Shown: piece by piece, positions 18,799 through 27,661 of the stretch
Numbering within the stretch: the first letter of the stretch is position 1
Layout: every line of letters starts with the position of its first letter
Notes under the pieces: generated by a model
Database searches by the model: none
Told to the model about the DNA's origin: nothing
Seen by the model: only the letters and a program-made list of their open reading frames with translations
Program-made: the position numbers and the translations under genes
Source of the DNA: Bacteroidota bacterium
Lineage (GTDB): Bacteria; Bacteroidota; Ignavibacteria; Palsa-1295
Length of the DNA stretch: 64,000 nucleotides
Assembly: GCA_018266755.1 (NCBI GenBank)
Contig: JAFDZW010000001.1
Span: 211,635-275,634 of the forward strand
Direction of reading: 5' to 3'

Positions 18799-20190
18799 AT
18801 GCCCGGACAGCTTGAGCAATTTGTTCGCTCACTTGATCCATTGGAACGTAAGCAGATACGACCCCTTCAATTCCGTGGGGCGAAGCGTTCTATTGTATTG
18901 CATCTGCTGCGGGATCGTTCGAATGCACCGACCAATGCAGGCGATGCACGCAGCGCACAGAAACTCTCGCGTGAGAGGCTTGCCCAAGTCAAAGGTGAAA
19001 TCCTTCAGGTGCTCTACAAGCAATTGGTACCAACCGGTGGAGTCGATATCATTGTTTTTCTTGCACGAAAAGGACTCTACCAGCATCTGACACGAGAGAT
19101 GCGCAGGCAAGAGTCCGCCGTCTGTAGATCCACCCAGCGAGAGATTGTCGCGCAATTTTACAAGGATACTGTCACACAACTCGCGTTCATTCTCTATCCG
19201 TGGAGTATTCCGGATGCGCTTGCCAGTGAAGTTCGGCGTTACATTTCAGAATATGTCCTGATTGCCGAATCGGACTATGGGTTTGCACAGCTTGTAGTGC
19301 TCGCTCGAATCCATCAGGAGCTCGAGCACACACTCAAAGGCAGCACGACGCTCGACACGGTCAACAGAATGATCGAGGAGCTTGAACGGTTGATGCAGTC
19401 TGAGTCCGGTGCCGAGAATTCGCTCGTTCGTTTCGGCGTGGGATTTATGCTATTGCGGATCTGTGCGGAGATCGCTTGCTCTCATGAACGCACCATCCGA
19501 TATTGCGAGTATGCGTTGAAGGTGACGGAGGATCTCGCCGCATCGCTCGGAGAACAGGCACCGGTGTTTCGACTGATCTGCCGGATGAATCATCCCGAAC
19601 AGCGGAATAATTTTGCGTTGGAAGTCAAAGACTTTCTCAACTCCCCCTCGTTCGATCCGTCAATTTCGTCGATGCGGTACCTCGAGCAATTTCTCCCGTT
19701 TCTATTGCATGCTGGCGAGCACGAGTTCGTGGAACAGTATCTGGCACGACCCGAGAAACGAGAAGTCGACACGATACATCATTCGCTTGTACGTGTCATC
19801 TGCATGATCTATCGCGACGAACACGATGCTGCCGGCGCGATGCTGCAGGATCTGCTCAATCGTAATCGAGGTGACCGGCGAACACTTGTACAGGAGTTGC
19901 ATCTGCGATGTATCGACAGTTATCTCCACTCGGTCCGTGGCGACCACGTATGGGCGGAGGAAACCCTCTCACGACACATCCGCTACATCCGTCAGCATGC
20001 CGGGACCCGCGAAGAATGCCCGCATCTGATCTTCACACAACAATTACTGCGATTGATCCGCGAGGCCGAGAAGGGATCGAGGGAGCGAGCACAGCAACTC
20101 TGCTCCGCGTATGTTGCAGAACACAGCGGACCGATCCACTATCGGTTCATGATCGAACGAACGTATCAACGGTATTTCGAAGGACGATAA
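18799..20190 (+). CDS. Hypothetical protein, predicted all-helical
   Basis: A 463-residue protein that I do not recognise. There is no signal peptide or membrane segment, so it is probably cytosolic. The sequence is rich in Arg, Glu and Leu and reads as consecutive amphipathic helices, with no catalytic motif. Segments such as RFGVGFMLLRICAEIACSHERTIRYCEYALKV and the later repeated helix pairs resemble a TPR- or HEAT-like solenoid, but no repeat consensus can be demonstrated by eye. ATG 18799 follows a 759-base AT-rich gap. It is probably a single-gene transcript. Downstream lies the decayed SDR/T9SS remnant, which puts the gene at the edge of a rearranged region. Confidence 0.6.
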   Translation: MPGQLEQFVRSLDPLERKQIRPLQFRGAKRSIVLHLLRDRSNAPTNAGDARSAQKLSRERLAQVKGEILQVLYKQLVPTGGVDIIVFLARKGLYQHLTREMRRQESAVCRSTQREIVAQFYKDTVTQLAFILYPWSIPDALASEVRRYISEYVLIAESDYGFAQLVVLARIHQELEHTLKGSTTLDTVNRMIEELERLMQSESGAENSLVRFGVGFMLLRICAEIACSHERTIRYCEYALKVTEDLAASLGEQAPVFRLICRMNHPEQRNNFALEVKDFLNSPSFDPSISSMRYLEQFLPFLLHAGEHEFVEQYLARPEKREVDTIHHSLVRVICMIYRDEHDAAGAMLQDLLNRNRGDRRTLVQELHLRCIDSYLHSVRGDHVWAEETLSRHIRYIRQHAGTREECPHLIFTQQLLRLIREAEKGSRERAQQLCSAYVAEHSGPIHYRFMIERTYQRYFEGR

Positions 20191-20234
20191 GTTTCGTCGA
20201 TAGTACGAGATATATACGGTCTACTTGTTCCTCC

Positions 20235-20386
20235 GTATTTTTAACTTAATGACTATCTACAATCCCTCTTCGGCCTGTCTCCAGGATTGCCATTATCACC
20301 GGCACGAGCCGGGGTTTGGGGCGACGGTGGCGCTTTCGGGCGGGGGAGGCTTCTGCGTTTCGCGAGCGGTGCAGATCGAACGATAG
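20235..20386 (+). pseudogene. Chimeric remnant: SDR 5' end joined to T9SS C-terminal tail
   Basis: The left part (about 20235-20335) aligns with the region around the start of the intact SDR gene at 23927: CGTATTTTT before the start, then CTATCTACAATC, and GCCATTATCACCGGCACGAG encoding the TGxxxGLG loop, with small frame-breaking deletions. The right part (about 20335-20386 and on to 20410) aligns with the end of the Asp-box gene at 21640-21760: GCGGGGGAGG, CTGCGTTTCGCGAG, GTGCAGATCGA and TTGTAACC. The frame from ATG 20249 to TAG 20386 ends in GGGFCVSRAVQIER, compared with GGGLCVSRVVQIDL in the intact gene. It is a non-functional scar of a lost gene pair. Confidence 0.75.
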
Positions 20387-20459
20387 GTGCTCCCACGTTT
20401 GGTTGTAACCTTTGCGAGGTTCGGGTGTCAATTATTCGTAGATACTGCAATTCGATGAG

Positions 20460-21713
20460 ATGACCAAGTTGATCCCACTCTACGTGTTGCTAACACTCTT
20501 GCCTCTTGGCACCGGTGACGTGTGTGCCCAGTGGGAGAAAATGAACATCCCGCAGTCGCTCGATGCCGTTAACCCGAGGTACTGCTTCTGTGGCGCCTAT
20601 CTCTTCATTTCTCCGAACTCGGGGTCGCTTGTTCGAATCAGCTACCACGGTGCGGCCTCAGAAGAACTCGCCTCGCACTTCCCGCACCAAGACCTGGGGG
20701 CGTATAGCAAAGGATTGTCCGGCATAACAAGCATCGGGGGGTACCTGATCGCTTCGTTCGGTACGGTGTGGCCGGAGGCTGACTCCCTCGACGGCATTTA
20801 TCGATCCTCGGATTTCGGGCTTACTTGGCTGCAGGTGAAGGACACCAACGCGATCGGGATTCGGGCATACCGAATGCTCTGCGTTGGCACGAGATTGTTG
20901 GCAGAAGATGGCTATTTCTTCCGCAGTGATGATTCGGGTGCGACTTGGCAGGTCGTTGGTGGTGGTCCCAACGGATTAATGACCGATCTGTGTGGGAGAG
21001 GTGATCAATTGTACGCGACCACGCAACAGAGCGGTCTGTTTCGCTCTTCCGATTTCGGAGCAACTTGGGAAAACATTGGGGGCGAGCTTGCGAAAGACTT
21101 CCTGTACGGAGTTGCAGTGTCCGGGTCCATGCTATTCGTATCTGGCTACAACTTCTACACTTCGCAAGATAGCGGCTCGACATGGAGTGTGATCACACAC
21201 GACTATCTCGCGGGCGGTGCCCGTTATGTAGTGCCAGTGCACGGCTCGGTGCTTGCTGCCGGGTTACGCGCGGATGCGGGGATATTCCAAACACGCGACA
21301 ACGGGATCACGTGGAGCAATGTTGGAGGCAACCTCGCTGCGAGCGGAGTAAGTCTTTTGACGGCCGACTCACAATATGTATTCGCAGTTTCGGGAGACCT
21401 GTATCGCCGATCGATCGAAGACCTCGGAGTCGAGGCGAATTTGCGTGACAATGCTACCAGCGACCAGTTCCTCCTCACCCTCGAAGGTGATCGGCTGAGC
21501 CTGCGATACTTCTCGCGCATCAACATCGATCATCCGATACTCGAGTTGTACGATATCCTCGGGAAGCTCGTATTTACTACCACCCTCGAACCTGCTGTGA
21601 GCGGCTGGAACCGTGCAAGCTGTGCGTTGCCATCGTTGCCGGGCGGGACGCACGTCTGTCGCGTGAGCGGGGGAGGGCTCTGCGTTTCGCGAGTCGTGCA
21701 GATCGATCTATAG
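20460..21713 (+). CDS. Secreted Asp-box (BNR) repeat protein with T9SS sorting tail
   Basis: 417 residues. Signal peptide MTKLIPLYVLLTLLPLGTGD...CAQ, then about five Asp-box motifs that mark a sialidase-like beta-propeller without catalytic residues (RSSDFGLTW, RSDDSGATW, RSSDFGATW, TSQDSGSTW, TRDNGITW). The last 80 residues form a type IX secretion C-terminal domain (LELYDILGKLVF, then WNRASCALPSLPGGTHVCRVSGGG). Expected to cross the outer membrane and be surface-attached or released. Paralogous to the next gene. The leader and upstream sequences of the two are also related, so they arose by tandem duplication. Ligand unknown. Confidence 0.85.
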   Translation: MTKLIPLYVLLTLLPLGTGDVCAQWEKMNIPQSLDAVNPRYCFCGAYLFISPNSGSLVRISYHGAASEELASHFPHQDLGAYSKGLSGITSIGGYLIASFGTVWPEADSLDGIYRSSDFGLTWLQVKDTNAIGIRAYRMLCVGTRLLAEDGYFFRSDDSGATWQVVGGGPNGLMTDLCGRGDQLYATTQQSGLFRSSDFGATWENIGGELAKDFLYGVAVSGSMLFVSGYNFYTSQDSGSTWSVITHDYLAGGARYVVPVHGSVLAAGLRADAGIFQTRDNGITWSNVGGNLAASGVSLLTADSQYVFAVSGDLYRRSIEDLGVEANLRDNATSDQFLLTLEGDRLSLRYFSRINIDHPILELYDILGKLVFTTTLEPAVSGWNRASCALPSLPGGTHVCRVSGGGLCVSRVVQIDL

Positions 21714-21781
21714 GAGCACCGATGTTTAGGTGTAACCTTTTTGGAGTCAAGGTGTCTTGTTATCATCGAGACTACCCTACG

Positions 21782-23884
21782 ATGACGAAGCTGATGATTT
21801 TCTGTCTACTGCTCGTACTGCTGCCGATCAGTGTCGGTAATGCACTTGCGCAGTGGACTCGGTGCAATGGTCCTTATGCGTGCAGAGTCAATGCCGTTAC
21901 AACGATTGGAGCGACGCTCATTGCGGCCACAGACAGGGATGTATGGTGGTCACGAGACAGTGGCAATACCTGGTCTGAGGGCGGGTGCATAAACATTTAT
22001 GCACCAAGTCTTACACCCTACGTTATCCGCTTTGTCGCGACAGCCAAGGGATTCGTATTTGCTGTCACGGACTCGAGTTATTGCTACCGATCTGCCGATT
22101 CTGGAAAGGTATGGAAACGGATGGATGGGTCTGGGTTAGGCTCTGTAACCTCGGTGCTGAGCGTCGATTCAGTCGTGCTTGCTGTTGACGACGGCATTCT
22201 GAAACGGACCACAGATTATGGCCAGTCATGGTCTACCGTACTTCCGGCTCTCAAGATTCGTAACTACACCTCCCCGGTCGTCAGCAAGAACACGCTCTAC
22301 CTGTTGCTTGATAGCGGCATGGCGATATCGACAGATGCAGGTGATCACTGGAGTATGCGTTCGTTTGTATGGCCACCCGAAGTCCATCTGTTTGATGAAT
22401 TAGAAGGCATGTGGTTTGTAGAATGCGGCACTCAGGGGATGTTTGTTTCCCGTGATAGCGGGCAACACTGGGTAAAGTCGTTGGCGGGGCTTGAAGAACT
22501 CCACGCAACCACCCTCGCAACAACAGATGCAGGCATCTATGCCGGCACCCTACAGGATGGCCTCTTTCTATCGACCGATCTGGGAGTGACCTGGAGGGGG
22601 AGCGATCCTAGTATCCCAGACGGACATATTACGTGCACCAGAGCATTCGGGGATGGTGTGTTGGTCGGCACGGACGTTGCACTTTTCTTCAGGAGGATTC
22701 AGGATTCTATTTGGAAGCAGTGTACCATTCCTGCGCTGCCAGTAACAGTGGTAGATCTTGGGACGTATCGCGGTCAGCTGGTCGCAGGATCCTACTCTGG
22801 CCTATTCTTTTCGAGTGATGGCGGTACGACATGGCATGTCGCGAATGCCCGCACGGGGGTAGGCTACACCAACGACATGGTCGGTGGTATTGTAATAGAG
22901 GCTGATACCGTTTGGGTAGGCTCCGACGGCGGGAGTGTGTGTCGCTCGAGCGATGGGGGCTTGTCTTGGAACTGCTATCGGGTCGAGATGGTCACAACAC
23001 CTATCTTTCATTTGTGGGCTCACGATCGCGTTTTCCTGGCCTCGTCGTATTATGAAACGTATAGGTCTCAAAATGGAGGAATAACTTGGACGTTCCTAAA
23101 CCCGCCTGATCAACGTCATGCTTTAGACTTCTTTTCTGGCGTAGATTCTGTTGTCTACGGGTGGGCAAACCTGATACTCTACCGGTCTTCTGATTTGGCA
23201 AAACACTGGCAGCCGGCTCAATTCCCCCAACCTAGCGGTACACCTCGGCAGATCTGTAGTGCGGATTCAAGCTTCTTCTTCACTGCTGACAGTGGTCTTT
23301 TCCGTTCTACTGACTTGGGTGAGAACTGGGATAAGATAGGCTTCGGGCTGCCAGCGGGGAGCTTTCGGATGATCTCGTCCGACAGCAGACGGTACCTAAC
23401 CACCTTATCTCAGGGAGCCTTCTTTATTTCATCAGACCAAGGCAGTAGTTGGCAAAAGACAGTCTCTGCTCCGGCGCGGGAATCCAAATTCGCCACTTGG
23501 TTCTTTCTTGATACCATTCTCTACGTGTCGCAGAGCATTGACGGAGCGTTTGAGACAAGTGCCGGCCTCTGGAAGCGGAGTTTCACCGAACTACTCGCCC
23601 GCAGTCCAGATTATGCACGTTCACTGGAATGTGAAATATCCCCCAACCCGTACGAAGTTGGTGCGACACCGCTCCATCTCAAGATTCGGAATTACGGTGC
23701 GACTCAGCCGACTTTGATGTTGGTAGACATGCTCGGGCGAACTTGGGCTGTGCGCTCGGATGCGATCTCGATGCATAGCGGTGCAGATATGGATGTAAGG
23801 TTACCATCCCTTGCACCTGGCCCGTATGTGCTACAGGTTGTGTCGGAAGGCGCGATTTCGAGTTCACTTTTGGTGATCAGGTAA
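21782..23884 (+). CDS. Secreted Asp-box (BNR) repeat protein with T9SS sorting tail, long paralogue
   Basis: 700 residues. ATG 21782 is chosen because MTKLMIFCLLLVLLPISVGNALAQW aligns with the leader of the upstream paralogue (MTKL...CAQW). The open frame begins 60 bases earlier. At least ten Asp-box-like motifs (SRDSGNTW, RTTDYGQSW, SRDSGQHW, STDLGVTW, SSDGGTTW, SSDGGLSW, RSQNGGITW, STDLGENW, SSDQGSSW) predict one or two beta-propellers. The end carries a T9SS-type tail with LVDMLGRTW and LPSLAPGPYVLQVVSEG. Base composition is less GC-rich than the housekeeping genes. Role unknown, probably surface binding. Confidence 0.82.
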   Translation: MTKLMIFCLLLVLLPISVGNALAQWTRCNGPYACRVNAVTTIGATLIAATDRDVWWSRDSGNTWSEGGCINIYAPSLTPYVIRFVATAKGFVFAVTDSSYCYRSADSGKVWKRMDGSGLGSVTSVLSVDSVVLAVDDGILKRTTDYGQSWSTVLPALKIRNYTSPVVSKNTLYLLLDSGMAISTDAGDHWSMRSFVWPPEVHLFDELEGMWFVECGTQGMFVSRDSGQHWVKSLAGLEELHATTLATTDAGIYAGTLQDGLFLSTDLGVTWRGSDPSIPDGHITCTRAFGDGVLVGTDVALFFRRIQDSIWKQCTIPALPVTVVDLGTYRGQLVAGSYSGLFFSSDGGTTWHVANARTGVGYTNDMVGGIVIEADTVWVGSDGGSVCRSSDGGLSWNCYRVEMVTTPIFHLWAHDRVFLASSYYETYRSQNGGITWTFLNPPDQRHALDFFSGVDSVVYGWANLILYRSSDLAKHWQPAQFPQPSGTPRQICSADSSFFFTADSGLFRSTDLGENWDKIGFGLPAGSFRMISSDSRRYLTTLSQGAFFISSDQGSSWQKTVSAPARESKFATWFFLDTILYVSQSIDGAFETSAGLWKRSFTELLARSPDYARSLECEISPNPYEVGATPLHLKIRNYGATQPTLMLVDMLGRTWAVRSDAISMHSGADMDVRLPSLAPGPYVLQVVSEGAISSSLLVIR

Positions 23885-23926
23885 GAACTGTGCAATGTGT
23901 TGAGTTCTCGGCGTATTTTTGGCTTC

Positions 23927-24688
23927 GTGAACTACCTACAGGATCTTTTCGGACTTTCGGGAAAGACCGCCATCGTTACCGGCGCGAGCCGCGGGCTTGG
24001 GCGGGCTGCTTCACTTGCGCTTTCGGGAGCGGGTGCTAACATGGTGCTCGTCGGGCGTGATGGTGTTGCGCTTGATGAAACCAAGCGCGAGCTTTCGGGC
24101 GAGGCGATGATCGTCGAAGCAGATGTGACCTCCGCGAGTGATCTCGAACGGACGATCGATGCGGCGAAACACCAGTTTGGTGCGATCGACATCCTCGTCA
24201 ATAATGCCGGCATCATACGTCGCTCACCCGCGATGGAATACTCGATCGAAGACTGGGATGCGGTGATCGAGACGAACCTGACGGCAGTGTTCGAATGGTC
24301 GCAAGCCTGCGCGCGTGAGATGGCGAAACGCGGCGGCGGGAAAATCATTAATATTGCATCGCTCCTCTCGTTTACCGGCGGGATGAATGTTGTTGCGTAT
24401 GCCGCAGCAAAAGGTGGCGTCGCACAACTCACGAAGGCTATGGCGAATGAGTTTGCGTCGCATGGGATTACTGTCAACGCGATCGCTCCGGGATATTTCG
24501 AGACCGATGCGACAGCCGGTGTCCGGCAGAACCCGGATCGCATGTCACAACTACTCTCTCGGATTCCGTTGGGACGATTCGGCCGTCCCGACGAACTTGC
24601 AGGTGCGTTCGTTTTCCTCGCATCGCATGCCTCCGATTACATGACCGGGCACATTCTCACAGTCGATGGCGGTTTCAATTCCTACTAA
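23927..24688 (+). CDS. SDR family oxidoreductase, KduD-like
   Basis: 253-residue classical SDR. The nucleotide-binding loop is VTGASRGLGRA, with NNAG, the catalytic serine segment NIASLLSFTGG, YAAAKGG as the Tyr/Lys pair, and the ending LTVDGGFNSY. Closest in feel to 2-deoxy-D-gluconate 3-dehydrogenase (KduD) and gluconate 5-dehydrogenase types (start pattern LFGLSGKTAIVTG). GTG 23927 (MNYLQDLFGLSG) is preferred to GTG 23897. The two genes downstream are a KduI/IolB-like isomerase and an RraA-like aldolase, so a sugar-acid catabolic role is likely. Substrate not proven. Confidence 0.85.
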   Translation: MNYLQDLFGLSGKTAIVTGASRGLGRAASLALSGAGANMVLVGRDGVALDETKRELSGEAMIVEADVTSASDLERTIDAAKHQFGAIDILVNNAGIIRRSPAMEYSIEDWDAVIETNLTAVFEWSQACAREMAKRGGGKIINIASLLSFTGGMNVVAYAAAKGGVAQLTKAMANEFASHGITVNAIAPGYFETDATAGVRQNPDRMSQLLSRIPLGRFGRPDELAGAFVFLASHASDYMTGHILTVDGGFNSY

Positions 24689-24714
24689 GCGATTCTCTGT
24701 GAACCTCTGTGCAT

Positions 24715-24769
24715 CCTCTGTGTACCTCTGTGGTTAAAGATTCTGCTCAACCACAGAGGTACACAGAGG
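24715..24769. repeat. Perfect 21-bp inverted repeat (CCTCTGTGTACC family)
   Basis: Left arm 24715-24735 and right arm 24749-24769 are exact reverse complements (21 bp) around a 13-base loop. Looser pairing of CTCTGTG-type units extends it to about 24694-24789. It lies between the SDR and the isomerase gene and would form a strong RNA hairpin. It resembles a dispersed palindrome more than a classical terminator because no T tract follows. Confidence 0.8.
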
Positions 24770-24824
24770 GCACACAGAGTCGCACAGAGAGTGAGTGGCA
24801 GATTCACCGTTACTTCATCAGTAG

Positions 24825-25619
24825 ATGTCACACAAGTGGTTGTTTCGCAATACTGCATCGCAACGAGGTCGGCACATTTCGATCTCGCCTGCGAACAGCG
24901 AGTTCAAGTTCATCTCTGCGGGTCGTATTATCCTTGATCAGAGTATGCCATCTGCAACGGGGAGTAATCCCGGTTCGGAGACGACACTGCTGTGTTTGCA
25001 TGGCAGCGGTCGCGTTACCGTGGATGGGAAGACGTACGAGTGTTCGCGTTTTGACGGGATGTACATTCCGCGAGGTGCCGAATTCGAGGTCACGACGGAT
25101 GATTACGTCGATATCGTGGAGGCGTCGAGCCCCACGTCCAAAGATCACCCGGTCCGCTATGTGAATTTCGAAAACGAAGTGAAGGAGAGCGATTCGCTTA
25201 CGCTCCGTGTCGGCGCCGAGCCATATTACCGGGATATCCATAAAGTGATCGCCGAGAATGTCGAAGGCTCGCGGCTTTTGATGGGCGTGACCATGTCGAA
25301 GCCCGGCAACTGGACGAGCTGGCCGCCGCACGAGCATGCCGACACTCGCGAAGAACTCTACCTCTTTTTCGACATGCCGCGTCCGGGATTCGGGACGCAG
25401 TTTATCTACCATGATCTGATGAATCCGGAATTCTCCGAACCGGTGTTCGGGAACGACGCGGTCACCATTGTCGAAGGATACCATCCGAATGTCGCCGCGC
25501 CAGGCTACCCGATCAATTTCTGCTGGGCGCTGTGTTCGCTTGAGGACGATACCTGGCGCACGCTTGCGAACGTGAACGTTCAGAAAGGGTTCGAGACCAT
25601 GCCGACAGGATTAAAGTAG
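24825..25619 (+). CDS. KduI/IolB-family isomerase (5-deoxy-glucuronate isomerase-like)
   Basis: 264-residue double-cupin protein of the KduI/IolB family, which isomerises 5-deoxy-glucuronate (inositol pathway) or 5-keto-4-deoxyuronate (pectin and alginate pathway). Metal ligands are visible: His169 and His171 in WPPHEHADTREE, Glu176 and His220 in EGYHPNVAAPGY, matching the His-x-His...Glu...His set of KduI. The text around GNWTSWPPHEH and GYHPNVAAPGYPINFCW reads more like IolB. ATG 24825 starts 136 bases after the SDR, with the palindrome between. The substrate remains open between the two pathways. Confidence 0.8.
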   Translation: MSHKWLFRNTASQRGRHISISPANSEFKFISAGRIILDQSMPSATGSNPGSETTLLCLHGSGRVTVDGKTYECSRFDGMYIPRGAEFEVTTDDYVDIVEASSPTSKDHPVRYVNFENEVKESDSLTLRVGAEPYYRDIHKVIAENVEGSRLLMGVTMSKPGNWTSWPPHEHADTREELYLFFDMPRPGFGTQFIYHDLMNPEFSEPVFGNDAVTIVEGYHPNVAAPGYPINFCWALCSLEDDTWRTLANVNVQKGFETMPTGLK

Positions 25620-25693
25620 AACCAACGATGCAGTGGCTCCGGCTATCGCCGGACGCGCACCTGTTAAAACTGGCTCCACGTTTGGAAGTACTG

Positions 25694-26341
25694 ATGAAAG
25701 AGATATTAGATTTTTTTGAGACACTCTACACCCCGCTGGTGAGCGACACCATGGATAAACTTGGCATTCACGGCCAAGTGGTCGATCACGCAGTGCAGTC
25801 GATGTTGTTCGACCCTCAGCTGAAGGTTGCAGGCATTGCGTATCCGTGTAGGGTCGTTCCGACACGGGAGTATGTCGAGATTGGTACCTTGCTCGAGATG
25901 GTCGATTCGATCCCTGCGGACTCGATGGTACTGGTCGCTGCCGATTCCGATATCGATGCCGCACTCTGGGGAGGCATGATGTCATCTCGGTCGAAGGCCA
26001 GGGGAGCTCGAGGTGCGGCGGTCAATGGCGGGGTACGGGACGTCGAACAGATCGCCGACCTCAATTTCCCTGTGTTCGGTACATATCGTTGCGTCAAAGA
26101 TATCCGTACCCGAGGATATATGGCCGAATATAATTGTGCGGTCAACTTCGGAGGTGTCGAGGTACGGCCCGGTGATATTGCCTTTGCCGACGCAAATGGG
26201 ATAGTAATCATACCATCGCAGCACCTACACTCTATCCTTGCCGTACTTACCGAAGCAAAGTTGAATGAAGACCGAACGATTAGCGGCCTCTCGGAAGGGA
26301 AAAGTGCTCAATCCTTATACAGTGAGTATAAAGCATTTTGA
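25694..26341 (+). CDS. RraA-like/HMG-CHA aldolase family protein
   Basis: 215 residues of the RraA/4-hydroxy-4-methyl-2-oxoglutarate aldolase fold. The fold marks are LVSDTMDKLG near the N-terminus, the glycine-rich segment GARGAAVNGGVRD that contacts phosphate or carboxylate, and GGVEVRPGDIAFADANGIVIIP. True RraA inhibits RNase E, whereas many relatives are divalent-metal aldolases or decarboxylases of keto acids. Context after an SDR and a KduI/IolB-like isomerase favours the enzyme. ATG 25694 is preferred to 25628 because the extra 22 residues do not resemble the family. The final codons are followed by an AT-rich gap. Confidence 0.78.
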   Translation: MKEILDFFETLYTPLVSDTMDKLGIHGQVVDHAVQSMLFDPQLKVAGIAYPCRVVPTREYVEIGTLLEMVDSIPADSMVLVAADSDIDAALWGGMMSSRSKARGARGAAVNGGVRDVEQIADLNFPVFGTYRCVKDIRTRGYMAEYNCAVNFGGVEVRPGDIAFADANGIVIIPSQHLHSILAVLTEAKLNEDRTISGLSEGKSAQSLYSEYKAF

Positions 26342-26808
26342 AGAAATCTCCATTCGCAATTTTTTCAGAATCTTATTAATTCCATATTTCTTATTTTGGC
26401 AAAATATGTAATTTTGAATTTATAAATAATTGTTTTATAATAAGTTACTAGAGAATTTCCAATATTAAGTGAATATTACCGAATGGCCCGTTTCTTGCAT
26501 AATCTACCGATCTTGAGACAAAGATTTGGAACCAGGTGTCAATGACACGTATATTTGCGGCGAGAAGTTTCTGAGCTGCCACGGGATACAGCTCTTAGTA
26601 AGCGATATCACATTTAGATATTCATCTTCTCAGCCAGAGGGCTGCAATACTATTGCATTCTCTGACCAGTTTTTGTTTTTTACGGGATACAACTATTATC
26701 AATAACCGCGCGTCATTGCGCGAGTGGCAATCCTTAGCTCACAACCACGGAGAGTTCTGGAGGCTACTTCACAACAGATACTGATCTGTAGGATCAGAGA
26801 CGGATTCA
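26342..26808. other. 467-base AT-rich gap before fibre-like gene cluster
   Basis: No reading frame is supported. Visible items: a 7-bp dyad TATTTTG/CAAAATA at 26393-26407 (possible operator), a direct repeat ACGGGATACA(G/A)CT at 26581 and 26682 spaced 101 bases, and a T-rich run at 26670-26680. It may hold a long leader for the gene at 26809. The AT content is unlike the surrounding genes. Confidence 0.45.
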
Positions 26809-27579
26809 ATGCGAAATCTATTTTTGCGGCTTTTGCTGCTCATCGGGATTCTGTTGCCTTTTTCGAAGGTAAGGGGACAAGGAAACGTCAGGACGTTCGG
26901 TGCCGGCGCACTCGCGCTCGATAACCGAAGTGTGCCGTTCCGCTCCGTTACCATCGATGCACCAACTGGATTGTTGCAAAGCTATTCGTTGCATTTCCCA
27001 ACGTCTGCTCCGCAGGATCCTACGTTCAATACGCTGGTATTTGACCAGGCTGGCAACGGAATCTGGTCGAATAGTTCACTGCCCCCGCTCGCACCGGGCG
27101 CAATCTGGTATGGTAATGCGCAGGGAGTTGCTACTCAACTTCCCCCAGGACAGGCTGGTACCATATTAGCCATTGGCCAAAATGGCTTACCGTACTATAC
27201 ACCGACCCTTCCTCCCTCGACATCCGTCAATCCGGCACAGATTGTCAGCGGCACGCTGCCGCCAGGGACGAATATCAACGTATCGCCGGGATCTTCTCTT
27301 ACCGTCAATGGTGGTGTTGTACAATCGAATCAGCTTGTCGGCAGCGGTCCTGGGAAATATTCCGGATCAGTCACCATCCCGCAAAACGCGCTGACGATGA
27401 CGATCCCATATCCGGGGATCATCTCCAGCTCTGTCGTGATCGTATCGATCGTCGACCCGAGCGGCCAGACCGACGGTGTGAGCGTCACGGGCATCACACC
27501 CGGTGCAAGTTTTACAATTCAGTTCACCGGTTTCTATCCGACGACCACCGGGCAGCTGAATTATTGCGTGATCAATTAA
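26809..27579 (+). CDS. Hypothetical secreted protein of fibre-like cluster
   Basis: 256 residues with a clear signal peptide (MRNLFLRLLLLIGILLPFSKVRGQ). The mature part is Gly/Pro/Ser/Thr-rich with segments such as GAIWYGNAQGVATQLPPGQ and NPAQIVSGTLPPGTNI, like the short beta-strand units found in phage tail fibre and Bacteroidota surface-fibre proteins. The C-terminal 60 residues (SVTIPQNALTMTIPYPG...) look like a compact beta-sandwich. Similar proteins follow at 27662 and 28903. No T9SS tail is seen, so the route across the outer membrane is unknown. Confidence 0.6.
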   Translation: MRNLFLRLLLLIGILLPFSKVRGQGNVRTFGAGALALDNRSVPFRSVTIDAPTGLLQSYSLHFPTSAPQDPTFNTLVFDQAGNGIWSNSSLPPLAPGAIWYGNAQGVATQLPPGQAGTILAIGQNGLPYYTPTLPPSTSVNPAQIVSGTLPPGTNINVSPGSSLTVNGGVVQSNQLVGSGPGKYSGSVTIPQNALTMTIPYPGIISSSVVIVSIVDPSGQTDGVSVTGITPGASFTIQFTGFYPTTTGQLNYCVIN

Positions 27580-27661
27580 TCAACGAAGAATTTTGAATTC
27601 CACGGGTATACAATCATTGATAATGAATACTCAACTAATCACAATCCATACAACTCAGACA

